From assembly GCF_011386835.1 (NCBI RefSeq), contig NW_027052938.1:1-64000 (forward strand): 64,000 nt of DNA, written 5' to 3'. Positions 1 to 12,426 of this stretch are shown here, in pieces. Origin of the DNA: Chrysemys picta bellii (lineage: Eukaryota; Chordata; Testudines; Emydidae). The position numbers and the translations under genes are program-made. The notes beneath the pieces are model-generated. The model saw only the letters and a list, made by a program, of their open reading frames with translations. It did no database searches and was not told the DNA's origin. Position 1 is the first letter of the stretch; every line of letters starts with the position of its first letter.

Positions 1-2335
1 ACTTGGTTTGCTAGAGATGCAGTGCCTTGTGTCAGAGACCTGTGGCCCCTTAGAGACTAGCAAACTTGGTTTGCTAGAGATGCAGTGCCTTGTGTCAGAG
101 ACCTGTGGCCCCTTAGAGACTAGCAAACTTGGTTTGCTAGCGATGCAGTGCCTTGTGTCAGAGACCTGTGGCCCCTTAGAGACTTGCAAACTTGGTTTGC
201 TAGCGATGCAGTGCCTTGTGTCACAGTCCTGTGGCCCCTTAGAGACTAGCAAACTTGGTTTGCTAGTGATGCAGTGCCTTGTGTCACAGTCCTGTGGCCC
301 CTTAGAGACTAGCAAACTTGGTTTGCTAGTGATGCAGTGCCTTGTGTCACAGTCCTGTGGCCCCTTAGAGACTAGCAAACTTGGTTTGCTAGTGATGCAG
401 TGCCTTGTGTCACAGACCTGTGGCCCCTTAGAGACTAGCAAACCTGGTTTGCTAGAGATGCAGTGCCTTGTGTCACAGACCTGTGGCCCCTTAGAGACTA
501 GCAAACTTGGTTTGCTAGCGATGCAGTGCCTTGTGTCACAGACCTGTGGCCCCTTAGAGACTAGCAAACCTGGTTTGCTAGAGATGCAGTGCCTTGTGTC
601 ACAGACCTGTGGCCCCTTAGAGACTAGCAAACTTGGTTTGCTAGAGATGCAGTGCCTTGTGTCACAGACCTGTTGCCCCTTAGAGACTAGCAAACTTGGT
701 TTGCTAGAGATGCAGTGCCTTGTGTCAGAGACCTGTGGCCCCTTAGAGACTAGCAAACTTGGTTGCTAGAGATGCAGTGCCTTGTGTCAGAGACCTGTGG
801 CCCCTTAGAGACTAGCAAACTTGGTTTGCTAGAGATGCAGTGCCTTGTGTCAGAGACCTGTGGCCCCTTAGAGACTAGCAAACTTGGTTTGCTAGAGATG
901 CAGTGCCTTGTGTCAGAGACCTGTGGCCCCTTAGAGACTAGCAAACTTGGTTTGCTAGAGATGCAGTGCCTTGTGTCAGAGACCTGTGGCCCCTTAGAGA
1001 CTAGCAAACTTGGTTTGCTAGAGATGCAGTGCCTTGTGTCAGAGACCTGTGGCCCCTTAGAGACTAGCAAACTCGGTTTGCTAGCGATGCAGTGCCTTGT
1101 GTCAGACACCTGTGGCCCCTTAGAGACTAGCAAACTTGGTTTGCTAGCGATGCAGTGCCTTGTGTCACAGGCCTGTGGCCCCTTAGAGACTAGCAAACTT
1201 GGTTTGCTAGCGATGCAGTGCCTTGTGTCACAGTCCTGTGGCCCCTTAGAGACTAGCAAACTTGGTTTGCTAGCGATGCAGTGCCTTGTGTCACAGACCT
1301 GTGGCCCCTTAGAGACTAGCAAACCTGGTTTGCTAGAGATGCAGTGCCTTGTGTCACAGACCTGTGGCCCCTTAGAGACTAGCAAACTTGGTTTCCTAGA
1401 GATGCAGTGCCTTGTGTCACAGACCTGTTGCCCCTTAGAGACTAGCAAACTTGGTTTGCTAGAGATGCAGTGCCTTGTGTCAGAGACCTGTGGCCCCTTA
1501 GAGACTAGCAAACTTGGTTTGCTAGAGATGCAGTGCCTTGTGTCAGAGACCTGTGGCCCCTTAGAGACTAGCAAACTTGGTTTGCTAGAGATGCAGTGCC
1601 TTGTGTCAGAGACCTGTGGCCCCTTAGAGACTAGCAAACTTGGTTTGCTAGAGATGCAGTGCCTTGTGTCAGAGACCTGTGGCCCCTTAGAGACTAGCAA
1701 ACTTGGTTTGCTAGAGATGCAGTGCCTTGTGTCAGAGACCTGTGGCCCCTTAGAGACTAGCAAACTTGGTTTGCTAGAGATGCAGTGCCTTGTGTCAGAG
1801 ACCTGTGGCCCCTTAGAGACTAGCAAACTTGGTTTGCTAGAGATGCAGTGCCTTGTGTCAGAGACCTGTGGCCCCTTAGAGACTAGCAAACTTGGATTGC
1901 TAGCGATGCAGTGTCTTGTGTCAGAGACCTGTGGCCCCTTAGAGACTAGCAAACTTGGTTTGCTAGCGATGCAGTACCTTGTGTCAGAGACCTGTGGCCC
2001 CTTAGAGACTAGCAAACTTGGTTTGCTAGCGATGCAGTGCCTTGTGTCAGAGACCTGTGGCCCCTTAGAGACTAGCAAACCTGGTTTGCTAGCGATGCAG
2101 TGCCTTGTGTCAGAGACCTGTGGCCCCTTAGAGACTAGCAAACTTGGTTTGCTAGCGATGCAGTGCCTTGTGTCAGAGACCTGTGGCCCCTTAGAGACTA
2201 GCAAACCTGGTTTGCTAGAGATGCAGTGCCTTGTGTCAGAGACCTGTGGCCCCTTAGAGACTAGCAAACCTGGTTTGCTAGAGATGCAGTGCCTTGTGTC
2301 AGAGACCTGTGGCCCCTTAGAGACTAGCAAACCTG
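1..2335. repeat. 63-bp T-type block at left edge
   Basis: About 37 monomers, nearly all 63 bp, mostly CCTTG + GACTAG + ACTTGG forms that carry no CpG. Monomers with CACAGTCCTG occur three times in a row around 226-360 and once near 1228. The TGTTG form occurs near 672 and 1427. One 62-bp monomer lacks a T in GGTTTGC at about 761-767 and shifts reading frame. ACCTGG junctions become more common to the right (from about 2070), leading into the 61-bp forms. Confidence 0.9.
435..455. repeat. Representative exact 21-bp dyad at a monomer junction
   Basis: Left arm CTAGCAAACC, central T, right arm GGTTTGCTAG: a perfect inverted repeat of 10 bp with a one-base centre. The same word occurs at every GACTAG/ACCTGG junction. 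At ACTTGG junctions (for example 57-77) one pair is lost but 9-bp arms remain around a 3-base centre. At GACCAG junctions one pair in the outer arm is lost. It could extrude as a cruciform or form a protein-binding dyad; neither is shown by sequence. Confidence 0.9.
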
Positions 2336-3517
2336 GTTTGCTAGAGATGCAGTGCCTGGTGTCAGGCCTGTGGCCCCTTAGAGACTAGCAAACCTGGTTT
2401 GCTAGAGATGCAGTGCCTGGTGTCAGGCCTGTGGCCCCTTAGAGACTAGCAAACCTGGTTTGCTAGAGATGCAGTGCCTGGTGTCAGAGACCTGTGGCCC
2501 CTTAGAGACTAGCAAATCTGGTTTGCTAGAGATGCAGTGCCTGGTGTCAGAGACCTGTGGCCCCTTAGAGACTAGCAAACCTGGTTTGCTAGAGATGCAG
2601 TGCCTGGTGTCAGAGACCTGTGGCCCCTTAGAGACTAGCATACCTGGTTTGCTAGAGATGCAGTGCCTTGTGTCAGAGACCTGTGGCCCCTTAGAGACTA
2701 GCAAACTTGGTTTGCTAGAGATGCAGTGCCTTGTGTCAGAGACCTGTGGCCCCTTAGAGACTAGCAAACTTGGTTTGCTAGAGATGCAGTGCCTTGTGTC
2801 ACAGACCTGTGGCCCCTTAGAGACTAGCAAACTTGGTTTGCTAGAGATGCAGTGCCTTGTGTCAGAGACCTGTGGCCCCTTAGAGACTAGCAAACCTGGT
2901 TTCCTACGATGCAGTGCCTTGTGTCAGGCCTGTGGCCCCTTAGAGACTAGCAAACCTGGTTTGCTAGAGATGCAGTGCCTGGTGTCAGGCCTGTGGCCCC
3001 TTAGAGACTAGCAAACCTGGTTTGCTAGAGATGCAGTGCCTGGTGTCAGGCCTGTGGCCCCTTAGAGACTAGCAAACCTGGTTTGCTAGAGGTGCAGTGC
3101 CTTGTGTCAGAGACCTGTGGCCCCTTAGAGACTAGCAAACCTGGTTTGCTAGCGATGCAGTGCCTTGTGTCAGAGACCTGTGGCCCCTTAGAGACTAGCA
3201 AACTTGGTTTGCTAGAGATGCAGTGCCTGGTGTCAGAGACCTGTGGCCCCTTAGAGACTAGCAAACTTGGTTTGCTATAGATGCAGTGCCTGGTGTCAGA
3301 GACCTGTGGCCCCTTAGAGACTAGCAAACCTGGTTTGCTAGAGATGCAGTGCCTGGTGTCAGGCCTGTGGCCCCTTAGAGACTAGCAAACCTGGTTTGCT
3401 AGAGATGCAGTGCCTGGTGTCAGGCCTGTGGCCCCTTAGAGACTAGCAAACCTGGTTTGCTAGAGATGCAGTGCATGGTGTCAGGCCTGTGGCCCCTTAG
3501 AGACTAGCAAACTTGGT
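2336..3517. repeat. First patches of 61-bp monomers
   Basis: Eight 61-bp monomers carry CAGGCCTG in place of CAGAGACCTG, starting at 2363, 2424, 2925, 2986, 3047, 3360, 3421 and 3482. They form groups of two, three and three at exact 61-bp spacing, separated by ordinary 63-bp monomers that mostly carry CCTGG. The monomer entering the 2925 group is also damaged (TTCCTACGATG near 2901-2911, a substitution plus a 1-bp loss). A TATAG change at about 3276-3280 and a CAGTGCATGG variant near 3470 are private changes. Confidence 0.9.
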
Positions 3518-4267
3518 TTGCTAGAGATGCAGTGCCTGGTGTCAGAGACCTGTGACCCCTTAGAGACTAGCAAACTTGGTTTGCTAGAGATGCAGTGCCT
3601 TGTGTCACAGACCTGTGGCCCCTTAGAGACTAGCAAACCTGGTTTGCTAGAGATTCAGTGCCTTGTGTCAGAGACCTGTGGCCCCTTAGAGACTAGCAAA
3701 CTTGGTTTGCTAGCGATGCAGTGCCTGGTGTCAGAGACCTGTGGCCCCTTAGAGACTAGCAAACTTGGTTTGCTAGAGATGCAGTGCCTTGTGTCACAGA
3801 CCTGTGGCCCCTTAGAGACTAGCAAACTTGGTTTGCTAGAGATGCAGTGCCTTGTGTCAGAGACCTGTGGCCCCTTAGAGACTAGCAAACTTGGTTTGCT
3901 AGCGATGCAGTGCCTTGTGTCAGAGACCTGTGGCCCCTTAGAGACTAGCAAACTTGGTTTGCTAGCGATGCAGTGCCTGGTGTCAGAGACCTGTGGCCCC
4001 TTAGAGACTAGCAAACTTGGTTTGCTAGAGATGCAGTGCCTGGTGTCAGAGACCTGTGGCCCCTTAGAGACTAGCAAACTTGGTTTGCTAGCGATGCAGT
4101 GCCTTGTGTCAGAGACCTGTGGCCCCTTAGAGACTAGCAAACTTGGTTTGCTAGAGATGCAGTGCCTTGTGTCAGAGACCTGTGGCCCCTTAGAGACTAG
4201 CAAACTTGGTTTGCTAGAGATGCAGTGCCTTGTGTCACAGACCTGTGGCCCCTTAGAGACTAGCAAA
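3518..4267. repeat. 63-bp T-type block before first large duplication
   Basis: About 12 monomers of 63 bp, a mixture of AGATG and CGATG forms with CCTTG or CCTGG and GACTAG. Private changes include CTGTGACCCC near 3550 and AGATTCAG near 3652. No 61-bp forms are present. It joins the 4,284-bp higher-order repeat on its right. Confidence 0.85.
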
Positions 4268-4784
4268 CTTGGTTTGCTAGCGATGAAGTGCCTTGTGTCA
4301 CAGGCCTGTGGCCCCTTAGAGACTAGCAAACTTGGTTTGCTAGCGATGCAGTGCCTTGTGTCAGAGACCTGTGGCCCCTTAGAGACTAGCAAACTTGGTT
4401 TGCTAGCGATGCAGTGCCTTGTGTCAGAGACCTGTGGCCCCTTAGAGACTAGCAAACTTGGTTTGCTAGCGATGCAGTGCCTTGTGTCAGAGACCTGTGG
4501 CCCCTTAGAGACTAGCAAACTTGGTTTGCTAGCGATGCAGTGCCTTGTGTCAGAGACCTGTGGCCCCTTAGAGACTAGCAAACTTGGTTTGCTAGCGATG
4601 CAGTGCCTTGTGTCAGAGACCTGTGGCCCCTTAGAGACTAGCAAACTTGGTTTGCTAGCGATGCAGTGCCTTGTGTCAGAGACCTGTGGCCCCTTAGAGA
4701 CTAGCAAACTTGGTTTGCTAGAGATGCAGTGCCTTGTGTCACAGACGTGTGGCCCCTTAGAGACTAGCAAACCTGGTTTGCTAG

Positions 4785-4805
4785 AGATGCAGTGCCCTTG
4801 TGTCA
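4785..4805. repeat. 64-bp hybrid monomer at T-type/C-type switch
   Basis: The word GTGCCCTTGTG combines the CCC of the C-type (GTGCCCGG) with the TTG of the T-type (GTGCCTTG), adding one base. It lies exactly where T-type monomers give way to C-type monomers and looks like a recombination or template-switch joint. The same joint recurs at about 9070-9090 because it lies inside the 4,284-bp duplication. Confidence 0.75.
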
Positions 4806-5579
4806 GAGGCCCGTGGCCCCTTAGAGACCAGCAAACCTGGTTTGCTAGCGATGCAGTGCCCGGTGTCAGAGGCCCGTGGCCCCTTAGAGACCAGCAAACC
4901 TGGTTTGCTAGAGATGCAGTGCCCGGTGTCAGAGGCCCGTGGCCCCTTAGAGACCAGCAAACCTGGTTTGCTAGCGATGCAGTGCCCGGTGTCAGAGGCC
5001 CGTGGCCCCTTAGAGACCAGCAAACCTGGTTTGCTAGAGATGCAGTGCCCGGTGTCAGAGGCCCGTGGCCCCTTAGAGACCAGCAAACTTGGTTTGCTAG
5101 AGATGCAGTGCCTTGTGTCACAGACCTGTGGCCCCTTAGAGACTAGCAAACTTGGTTTGCTAGAGATGCAGTGCCTTGTGTCAGAGACCTGTGGCCCCTT
5201 AGAGACTAGCAAACTTGGTTTGCTAGCGATGCAGTGCCTTGTGTCAGAGACCTGTGGCCCCTTAGAGACTAGCAAACTTGGTTTGCTAGAGATGCAGTGC
5301 CTTGTGTCACAGACCTGTGGCCCCTTAGAGACTAGCAAACCTGGTTTGCTAGAGATGCAGTGCCTTGTGTCAGAGACCTGTGGCCCCTTAGAGACTAGCA
5401 AACTTGGTTTGCTAGCGATGCAGTGCCTTGTGTCAGAGACCTGTGGCCCCTTAGAGACTAGCAAACTTGGTTTGCTAGCGATGCAGTGCCTTGTGTCACA
5501 GGCCCATGGCCCCTTAGAGACTAGCAAACCTGGTTTGCTAGCGATGCAGTGCCCGGTGTCAGAGACCCGTGGCCCCTTA

Positions 5580-5600
5580 GAGACTACCAAACTGGTTTGC
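5580..5600. repeat. 62-bp monomer compensating the 64-bp hybrid
   Basis: ACTACCAAACTGGTTT lacks one base of the AAACCTGG/AAACTTGG junction and also has TACC for TAGC. It lies about 800 bp right of the 64-bp hybrid and cancels its +1 shift. The same change recurs at about 9864-9884 in the duplicate block. Confidence 0.8.
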
Positions 5601-8360
5601 TAGCGATGCAGTGCCCGGTGTCAGAGGCCCGTGGCCCCTTAGAGACTAGCAAACCTGGTTTGCTAGCGATGCAGTGCCCGGTGTCAGAGGCCCGTGGCCC
5701 CTTAGAGACTAGCAAACCTGGTTTGCTAGCGATGCAGTGCCTTGTGTCAGAGACCTGTGGCCCCTTAGAGACTAGCAAACTTGGTTTGCTAGCGATGCAG
5801 TGCCTTGTGTCAGAGACCTGTGGCCCCTTAGAGACTAGCAAACCTGGTTTGCTAGAGATGCAGTGCCCGGTGTCAGAGGCCCGTGGCCCCTTAGAGACTA
5901 GCAAACCTGGTTTGCTAGCGATGCAGTGCCTTGTGTCAGAGACCTGTGGCCCCTTAGAGACTAGCAAACTTGGTTTGCTAGAGATGCAGTGCCTTGTGTC
6001 ACAGACCTGTGGCCCCTTAGAGACTAGCAAACCTGGTTTGCTAGAGATGCAGTGCCCGGTGTCAGAGGCCCGTGGCCCCTTAGAGACCAGCAAACCTGGT
6101 CTGCTAGCGATGCAGTGCCCGGTGTCAGAGGCCCGTGGCCCCTTAGAGACCAGCAAACCTGGTTTGCTAGAGATGCAGTGCCCGGTGTCAGAGGCCCGTG
6201 GCCCCTTAGAGACCAGCAAACCTGGTTTGCTAGAGATGCAGTGCCCGGTGTCAGAGGCCCGTGGCCCCTTAGAGACTAGCAAACCTGGTTTGCTAGAGAT
6301 GCAGTGCCCGGTGTCAGAGGCCCGTGGCCCCTTAGAGACTAGCAAACCTGGTTTGCTAGCGATGCAGTGCCTTGTGTCACAGACCTGTGGCCCCTTAGAG
6401 ACTAGCAAACTTGGTTTGCTAGAGATGCAGTGCCTTGTGTCAGAGACCTGTGGCCCCTTAGAGACTAGCAAACTTGGTTTGCTAGAGATGCAGTGCCTTG
6501 TGTCAGAGACCTGTGGCCCCTTAGAGACTAGCAAACTTGGTTTGCTAGAGATGCAGTGCCTTGTGTCACAGGCCCGTGGCCCCTTAGAGACTAGCAAACC
6601 TGGTTTGCTAGCGATGCAGTGCCTTGTGTCAGAGACCTGTGGCCCCTTAGAGACTAGCAAACTTGGTTTGCTAGAGATGCAGTGCCTTGTGTCAGAGACC
6701 TGTGGCCCCTTAGAGACTAGCAAACTTGGTTTGCTAGAGATGCAGTGCCTTGTGTCAGAGACCTGTGGCCCCTTAGAGACTAGCAAACTTGGTTTGCTAG
6801 CGATGCAGTGCCTTGTGTCAGAGACCTGTGGCCCCTTAGAGACTAGCAAACTTGGTTTGCTAGCGATGCAGTGCCTTGTGTCACAGGCCCGTGGCCCCTT
6901 AGAGACTAGCAAACCTGGTTTGCTAGCGATGCAGTGCCTTGTGTCAGAGACCTGTGGCCCCTTAGAGACTAGCAAACTTGGTTTGCTAGAGATGCAGTGC
7001 CTTGTGTCAGAGACCTGTGGCCCCTTAGAGACTAGCAAACTTGGTTTGCTAGCGATGCAGTGCCTTGTGTCACAGGCCTGTGGCCCCTTAGAGACTAGCA
7101 AACTTGGTTTGCTAGCGATGCAGTGCCTTGTGTCACAGTCCTGTGGCCCCTTAGAGACTAGCAAACTTGGTTTGCTAGCGATGCAGTGCCTTGTGTCACA
7201 GACCTGTGGCCCCTTAGAGACTAGCAAACTTGGTTTGCTAGCGATGCAGTGCCTTGTGTCACAGACCTGTGGCCCCTTAGAGACTAGCAAACCTGGTTTG
7301 CTAGAGATGCAGTGCCTTGTGTCACAGACCTGTGGCCCCTTAGAGACTAGCAAACTTGGTTTGCTAGAGATGCAGTGCCTTGTGTCACAGACCTGTTGCC
7401 CCTTAGAGACTAGCAAACTTGGTTTGCTAGAGATGCAGTGCCTTGTGTCACAGACCTGTGGCCCCTTAGAGACTAGCAAACTTGGTTTGCTAGAGATGCA
7501 GTGCCTTGTGTCAGAGACCTGTGGCCCCTTAGAGACTAGCAAACTTGGTTTGCTAGAGATGCAGTGCCTTGTGTCAGAGACCTGTGGCCCCTTAGAGACT
7601 AGCAAACTTGGTTTGCTAGAGATGCAGTGCCTTGTGTCAGAGACCTGTGGCCCCTTAGAGACTAGCAAACTTGGTTTGCTAGAGATGCAGTGCCTTGTGT
7701 CAGAGACCTGTGGCCCCTTAGAGACTAGCAAACCTGGTTTGCTAGAGATGCAGTGCCCGGTGTCAGAGGCCTGTGGCCCCTTAGAGACCAGCAAACCTGG
7801 TTTGCTAGAGATGCAGTGCCTGGTGTCAGAGACCCGTGGCCCCTTAGAGACTAGCAAACCTGGTTTGCTAGAGATGCAGTGCCTGGTGTCAGAGACCCGT
7901 GGCCCCTTAGAGACTAGCAAACCTGGTTTGCTAGAGATGCAGTGCCCGGTGTCAGAGACCCGTGGCCCCTTAGAGACCAGCAAACCTGGTTTGCTAGCGA
8001 TGCAGTGCCCGGTGTCAGAGGCCCGTGGCCCCTTAGAGACCAGCAAACCTGGTTTGCTAGCGATGCAGTGCCCGGTGTCAGAGGCCCGTGGCCCCTTAGA
8101 GACCAGCAAACCTGGTTTGCTAGAGATGCAGTGCCCGGTGTCAGAGGCCCGTGGCCCCTTAGAGACTAGCAAACTTGGTTTGCTAGAGATGCAGTGCCTT
8201 GTGTCACAGACCTGTGGCCCCTTAGAGACTAGCAAACTTGGTTTGCTAGAGATGCAGTGCCTTGTGTCAGAGACCTGTGGCCCCTTAGAGACTAGCAAAC
8301 TTGGTTTGCTAGCGATGCAGTGCCTTGTGTCAGAGACCTGTGGCCCCTTAGAGACTAGCA

Positions 8361-8551
8361 AACTTGGTTTGCTAGCGATGCAGTGCCTTGTGTCACAGGC
8401 CTGTGGCCCCTTAGAGACTAGCAAACTTGGTTTGCTAGCGATGCAGTGCCTTGTGTCAGAGACCTGTGGCCCCTTAGAGACTAGCAAACTTGGTTTGCTA
8501 GCGATGCAGTGCCTTGTGTCAGAGACCTGTGGCCCCTTAGAGACTAGCAAA
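8361..8551. repeat. Three spacer monomers between duplicated blocks
   Basis: Three CGATG monomers (one CACAGGCCTG type, two CAGAGACCTG type) lie between the end of the matching part of copy 1 and the start of copy 2. They resemble the CGATG-rich monomers on either side and may be remnants of the junction formed by the unequal exchange. Confidence 0.6.
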
Positions 8552-11500
8552 CTTGGTTTGCTAGCGATGCAGTGCCTTGTGTCACAGGCCTGTGGCCCCT
8601 TAGAGACTAGCAAACTTGGTTTGCTAGCGATGCAGTGCCTTGTGTCAGAGACCTGTGGCCCCTTAGAGACTAGCAAACTTGGTTTGCTAGCGATGCAGTG
8701 CCTTGTGTCAGAGACCTGTGGCCCCTTAGAGACTAGCAAACTTGGTTTGCTAGCGATGCAGTGCCTTGTGTCAGAGACCTGTGGCCCCTTAGAGACTAGC
8801 AAACTTGGTTTGCTAGCGATGCAGTGCCTTGTGTCAGAGACCTGTGGCCCCTTAGAGACTAGCAAACTTGGTTTGCTAGCGATGCAGTGCCTTGTGTCAG
8901 AGACCTGTGGCCCCTTAGAGACTAGCAAACTTGGTTTGCTAGCGATGCAGTGCCTTGTGTCAGAGACCTGTGGCCCCTTAGAGACTAGCAAACTTGGTTT
9001 GCTAGAGATGCAGTGCCTTGTGTCACAGACGTGTGGCCCCTTAGAGACTAGCAAACCTGGTTTGCTAGAGATGCAGTGCCCTTGTGTCAGAGGCCCGTGG
9101 CCCCTTAGAGACCAGCAAACCTGGTTTGCTAGCGATGCAGTGCCCGGTGTCAGAGGCCCGTGGCCCCTTAGAGACCAGCAAACCTGGTTTGCTAGAGATG
9201 CAGTGCCCGGTGTCAGAGGCCCGTGGCCCCTTAGAGACCAGCAAACCTGGTTTGCTAGCGATGCAGTGCCCGGTGTCAGAGGCCCGTGGCCCCTTAGAGA
9301 CCAGCAAACCTGGTTTGCTAGAGATGCAGTGCCCGGTGTCAGAGGCCCGTGGCCCCTTAGAGACCAGCAAACTTGGTTTGCTAGAGATGCAGTGCCTTGT
9401 GTCACAGACCTGTGGCCCCTTAGAGACTAGCAAACTTGGTTTGCTAGAGATGCAGTGCCTTGTGTCAGAGACCTGTGGCCCCTTAGAGACTAGCAAACTT
9501 GGTTTGCTAGCGATGCAGTGCCTTGTGTCAGAGACCTGTGGCCCCTTAGAGACTAGCAAACTTGGTTTGCTAGAGATGCAGTGCCTTGTGTCACAGACCT
9601 GTGGCCCCTTAGAGACTAGCAAACCTGGTTTGCTAGAGATGCAGTGCCTTGTGTCAGAGACCTGTGGCCCCTTAGAGACTAGCAAACTTGGTTTGCTAGC
9701 GATGCAGTGCCTTGTGTCAGAGACCTGTGGCCCCTTAGAGACTAGCAAACTTGGTTTGCTAGCGATGCAGTGCCTTGTGTCACAGGCCCGTGGCCCCTTA
9801 GAGACTAGCAAACCTGGTTTGCTAGCGATGCAGTGCCCGGTGTCAGAGACCCGTGGCCCCTTAGAGACTACCAAACTGGTTTGCTAGCGATGCAATGCCC
9901 GGTGTCAGAGGCCCGTGGCCCCTTAGAGACTAGCAAACCTGGTTTGCTAGCGATGCAGTGCCCGGTGTCAGAGGCCCGTGGCCCCTTAGAGACTAGCAAA
10001 CCTGGTTTGCTAGCGATGCAGTGCCTTGTGTCAGAGACCTGTGGCCCCTTAGAGACTAGCAAACTTGGTTTGCTAGCGATGCAGTGCCTTGTGTCAGAGA
10101 CCTGTGGCCCCTTAGAGACTAGCAAACCTGGTTTGCTAGAGATGCAGTGCCCGGTGTCAGAGGCCCGTGGCCCCTTAGAGACTAGCAAACCTGGTTTGCT
10201 AGCGATGCAGTGCCTTGTGTCAGAGACCTGTGGCCCCTTAGAGACTAGCAAACTTGGTTTGCTAGAGATGCAGTGCCTTGTGTCACAGACCTGTGGCCCC
10301 TTAGAGACTAGCAAACCTGGTTTGCTAGAGATGCAGTGCCCGGTGTCAGAGGCCCGTGGCCCCTTAGAGACCAGCAAACCTGGTCTGCTAGCGATGCAGT
10401 GCCCGGTGTCAGAGGCCCGTGGCCCCTTAGAGACCAGCAAACCTGGTTTGCTAGAGATGCAGTGCCCGGTGTCAGAGGCCCGTGGCCCCTTAGAGACCAG
10501 CAAACCTGGTTTGCTAGAGATGCAGTGCCCGGTGTCAGAGGCCCGTGGCCCCTTAGAGACTAGCAAACCTGGTTTGCTAGAGATGCAGTGCCCGGTGTCA
10601 GAGGCCCGTGGCCCCTTAGAGACTAGCAAACCTGGTTTGCTAGCGATGCAGTGCCTTGTGTCACAGACCTGTGGCCCCTTAGAGACTAGCAAACTTGGTT
10701 TGCTAGAGATGCAGTGCCTTGTGTCAGAGACCTGTGGCCCCTTAGAGACTAGCAAACTTGGTTTGCTAGAGATGCAGTGCCTTGTGTCAGAGACCTGTGG
10801 CCCCTTAGAGACTAGCAAACTTGGTTTGCTAGAGATGCAGTGCCTTGTGTCACAGGCCCGTGGCCCCTTAGAGACTAGCAAACCTGGTTTGCTAGCGATG
10901 CAGTGCCTTGTGTCAGAGACCTGTGGCCCCTTAGAGACTAGCAAACTTGGTTTGCTAGAGATGCAGTGCCTTGTGTCAGAGACCTGTGGCCCCTTAGAGA
11001 CTAGCAAACTTGGTTTGCTAGAGATGCAGTGCCTTGTGTCAGAGACCCGTGGCCCCTTAGAGACTAGCAAACTTGGTTTGCTAGCGATGCAGTGCCTTGT
11101 GTCAGAGACCTGTGGCCCCTTAGAGACTAGCAAACTTGGTTTGCTAGCGATGCAGTGCCTTGTGTCACAGGCCCGTGGCCCCTTAGAGACTAGCAAACCT
11201 GGTTTGCTAGCGATGCAGTGCCTTGTGTCAGAGACCTGTGGCCCCTTAGAGACTAGCAAACTTGGTTTGCTAGAGATGCAGTGCCTTGTGTCAGAGACCT
11301 GTGGCCCCTTAGAGACTAGCAAACTTGGTTTGCTAGCGATGCAGTGCCTTGTGTCACAGGCCTGTGGCCCCTTAGAGACTAGCAAACTTGGTTTGCTAGC
11401 GATGCAGTGCCTTGTGTCACAGTCCTGTGGCCCCTTAGAGACTAGCAAACTTGGTTTGCTAGCGATGCAGTGCCTTGTGTCACAGACCTGTGGCCCCTTA

Positions 11501-12266
11501 GAGACTAGCAAACTTGGTTTGCTAGCGATGCAGTGCCTTGTGTCACAGACCTGTGGCCCCTTAGAGACTAGCAAACCTGGTTTGCTAGAGATGCAGTGCC
11601 TTGTGTCAGAGACCTGTGGCCCCTTAGAGACTAGCAAACCTGGTTTGCTAGAGATGCAGTGCCCGGTGTCAGAGGCCTGTGGCCCCTTAGAGACCAGCAA
11701 ACCTGGTTTGCTAGAGATGCAGTGCCTGGTGTCAGAGACCCGTGGCCCCTTAGAGACTAGCAAACCTGGTTTGCTAGAGATGCAGTGCCTGGTGTCTGAG
11801 ACCCGTGGCCCCTTAGAGACTAGCAAACCTGGTTTGCTAGAGATGCAGTGCCCGGTGTCAGAGACCCGTGGCCCCTTAGAGACCAGCAAACCTGGTTTGC
11901 TAGCGATGCAGTGCCCGGTGTCAGAGGCCCGTGGCCCCTTAGAGACCAGCAAACCTGGTTTGCTAGCGATGCAGTGCCCGGTGTCAGAGGCCCGTGGCCC
12001 CTTAGAGACCAGCAAACCTGGTTTGCTAGAGATGCAGTGCCCGGTGTCAGAGGCCCGTGGCCCCTTAGAGACTAGCAAACTTGGTTTGCTAGAGATGCAG
12101 TGCCTTGTGTCACAGACCTGTGGCCCCTTAGAGACTAGCAAACTTGGTTTGCTAGAGATGCAGTGCCTTGTGTCAGAGACCTGTGGCCCCTTAGAGACTA
12201 GCAAACTTGGTTTGCTAGCGATGCAGTGCCTTGTGTCAGAGACCTGTGGCCCCTTAGAGACTAGCA
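8552..12266. repeat. Higher-order repeat, 4,284-bp offset, copy 2, six monomers shorter
   Basis: Matches copy 1 monomer by monomer at +4,284 bp until about 11590, then resumes at +3,906 bp (for example the C-type section at 11848 corresponds to 7942). The difference is 378 bp, exactly six monomers, so this copy lost or never gained the CACAG...TGTTG...CAGAG section seen at about 7300-7680. Private differences are few: G at 9790 against A at 5506, A at 9895 against G at 5611, C at 11048 against T at 6764. Two of these three are CpG versus CpA or TpG changes. Confidence 0.88.
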
Positions 12267-12426
12267 AACTTGGTTTGCTAGAGATGCAGTGCCTTGTGTC
12301 ACAGACCTGTGGCCCCTTAGAGACTAGCAAACCTGGTTTGCTAGAGATGCAGTGCCTTGTGTCAGAGACCTGTGGCCCCTTAGAGACTAGCAAACTTGGT
12401 TTGCTAGCGATGCAGTGCCTTGTGTC

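Larger units (their letters stand above)
4268..8360. repeat. Higher-order repeat, 4,284-bp offset, copy 1
   Basis: This stretch matches the array 4,284 bp (68 x 63) to its right through a series of rare shared variants: CAGACGTGTGG near 4744/9028, a 64-bp hybrid monomer with GTGCCCTTGTG near 4792/9076, a 62-bp monomer with CTACCAAACTGG near 5584/9868, and GGTCTGCTAG near 6099/10383. It also holds a run of C-type monomers at 4800-5090 and a larger mixed C-type section at 6040-6350. Monomers at about 7300-7680 have no partner in copy 2. Boundaries are placed where monomer order stops matching, so they are good to about one monomer. Confidence 0.88.

Noticed and set aside
435..455. Rho-independent terminator or operator
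   Set aside because: The dyad has a one-base loop and no following T-run, and recurs about a thousand times without genes; a bacterial regulatory reading does not fit.
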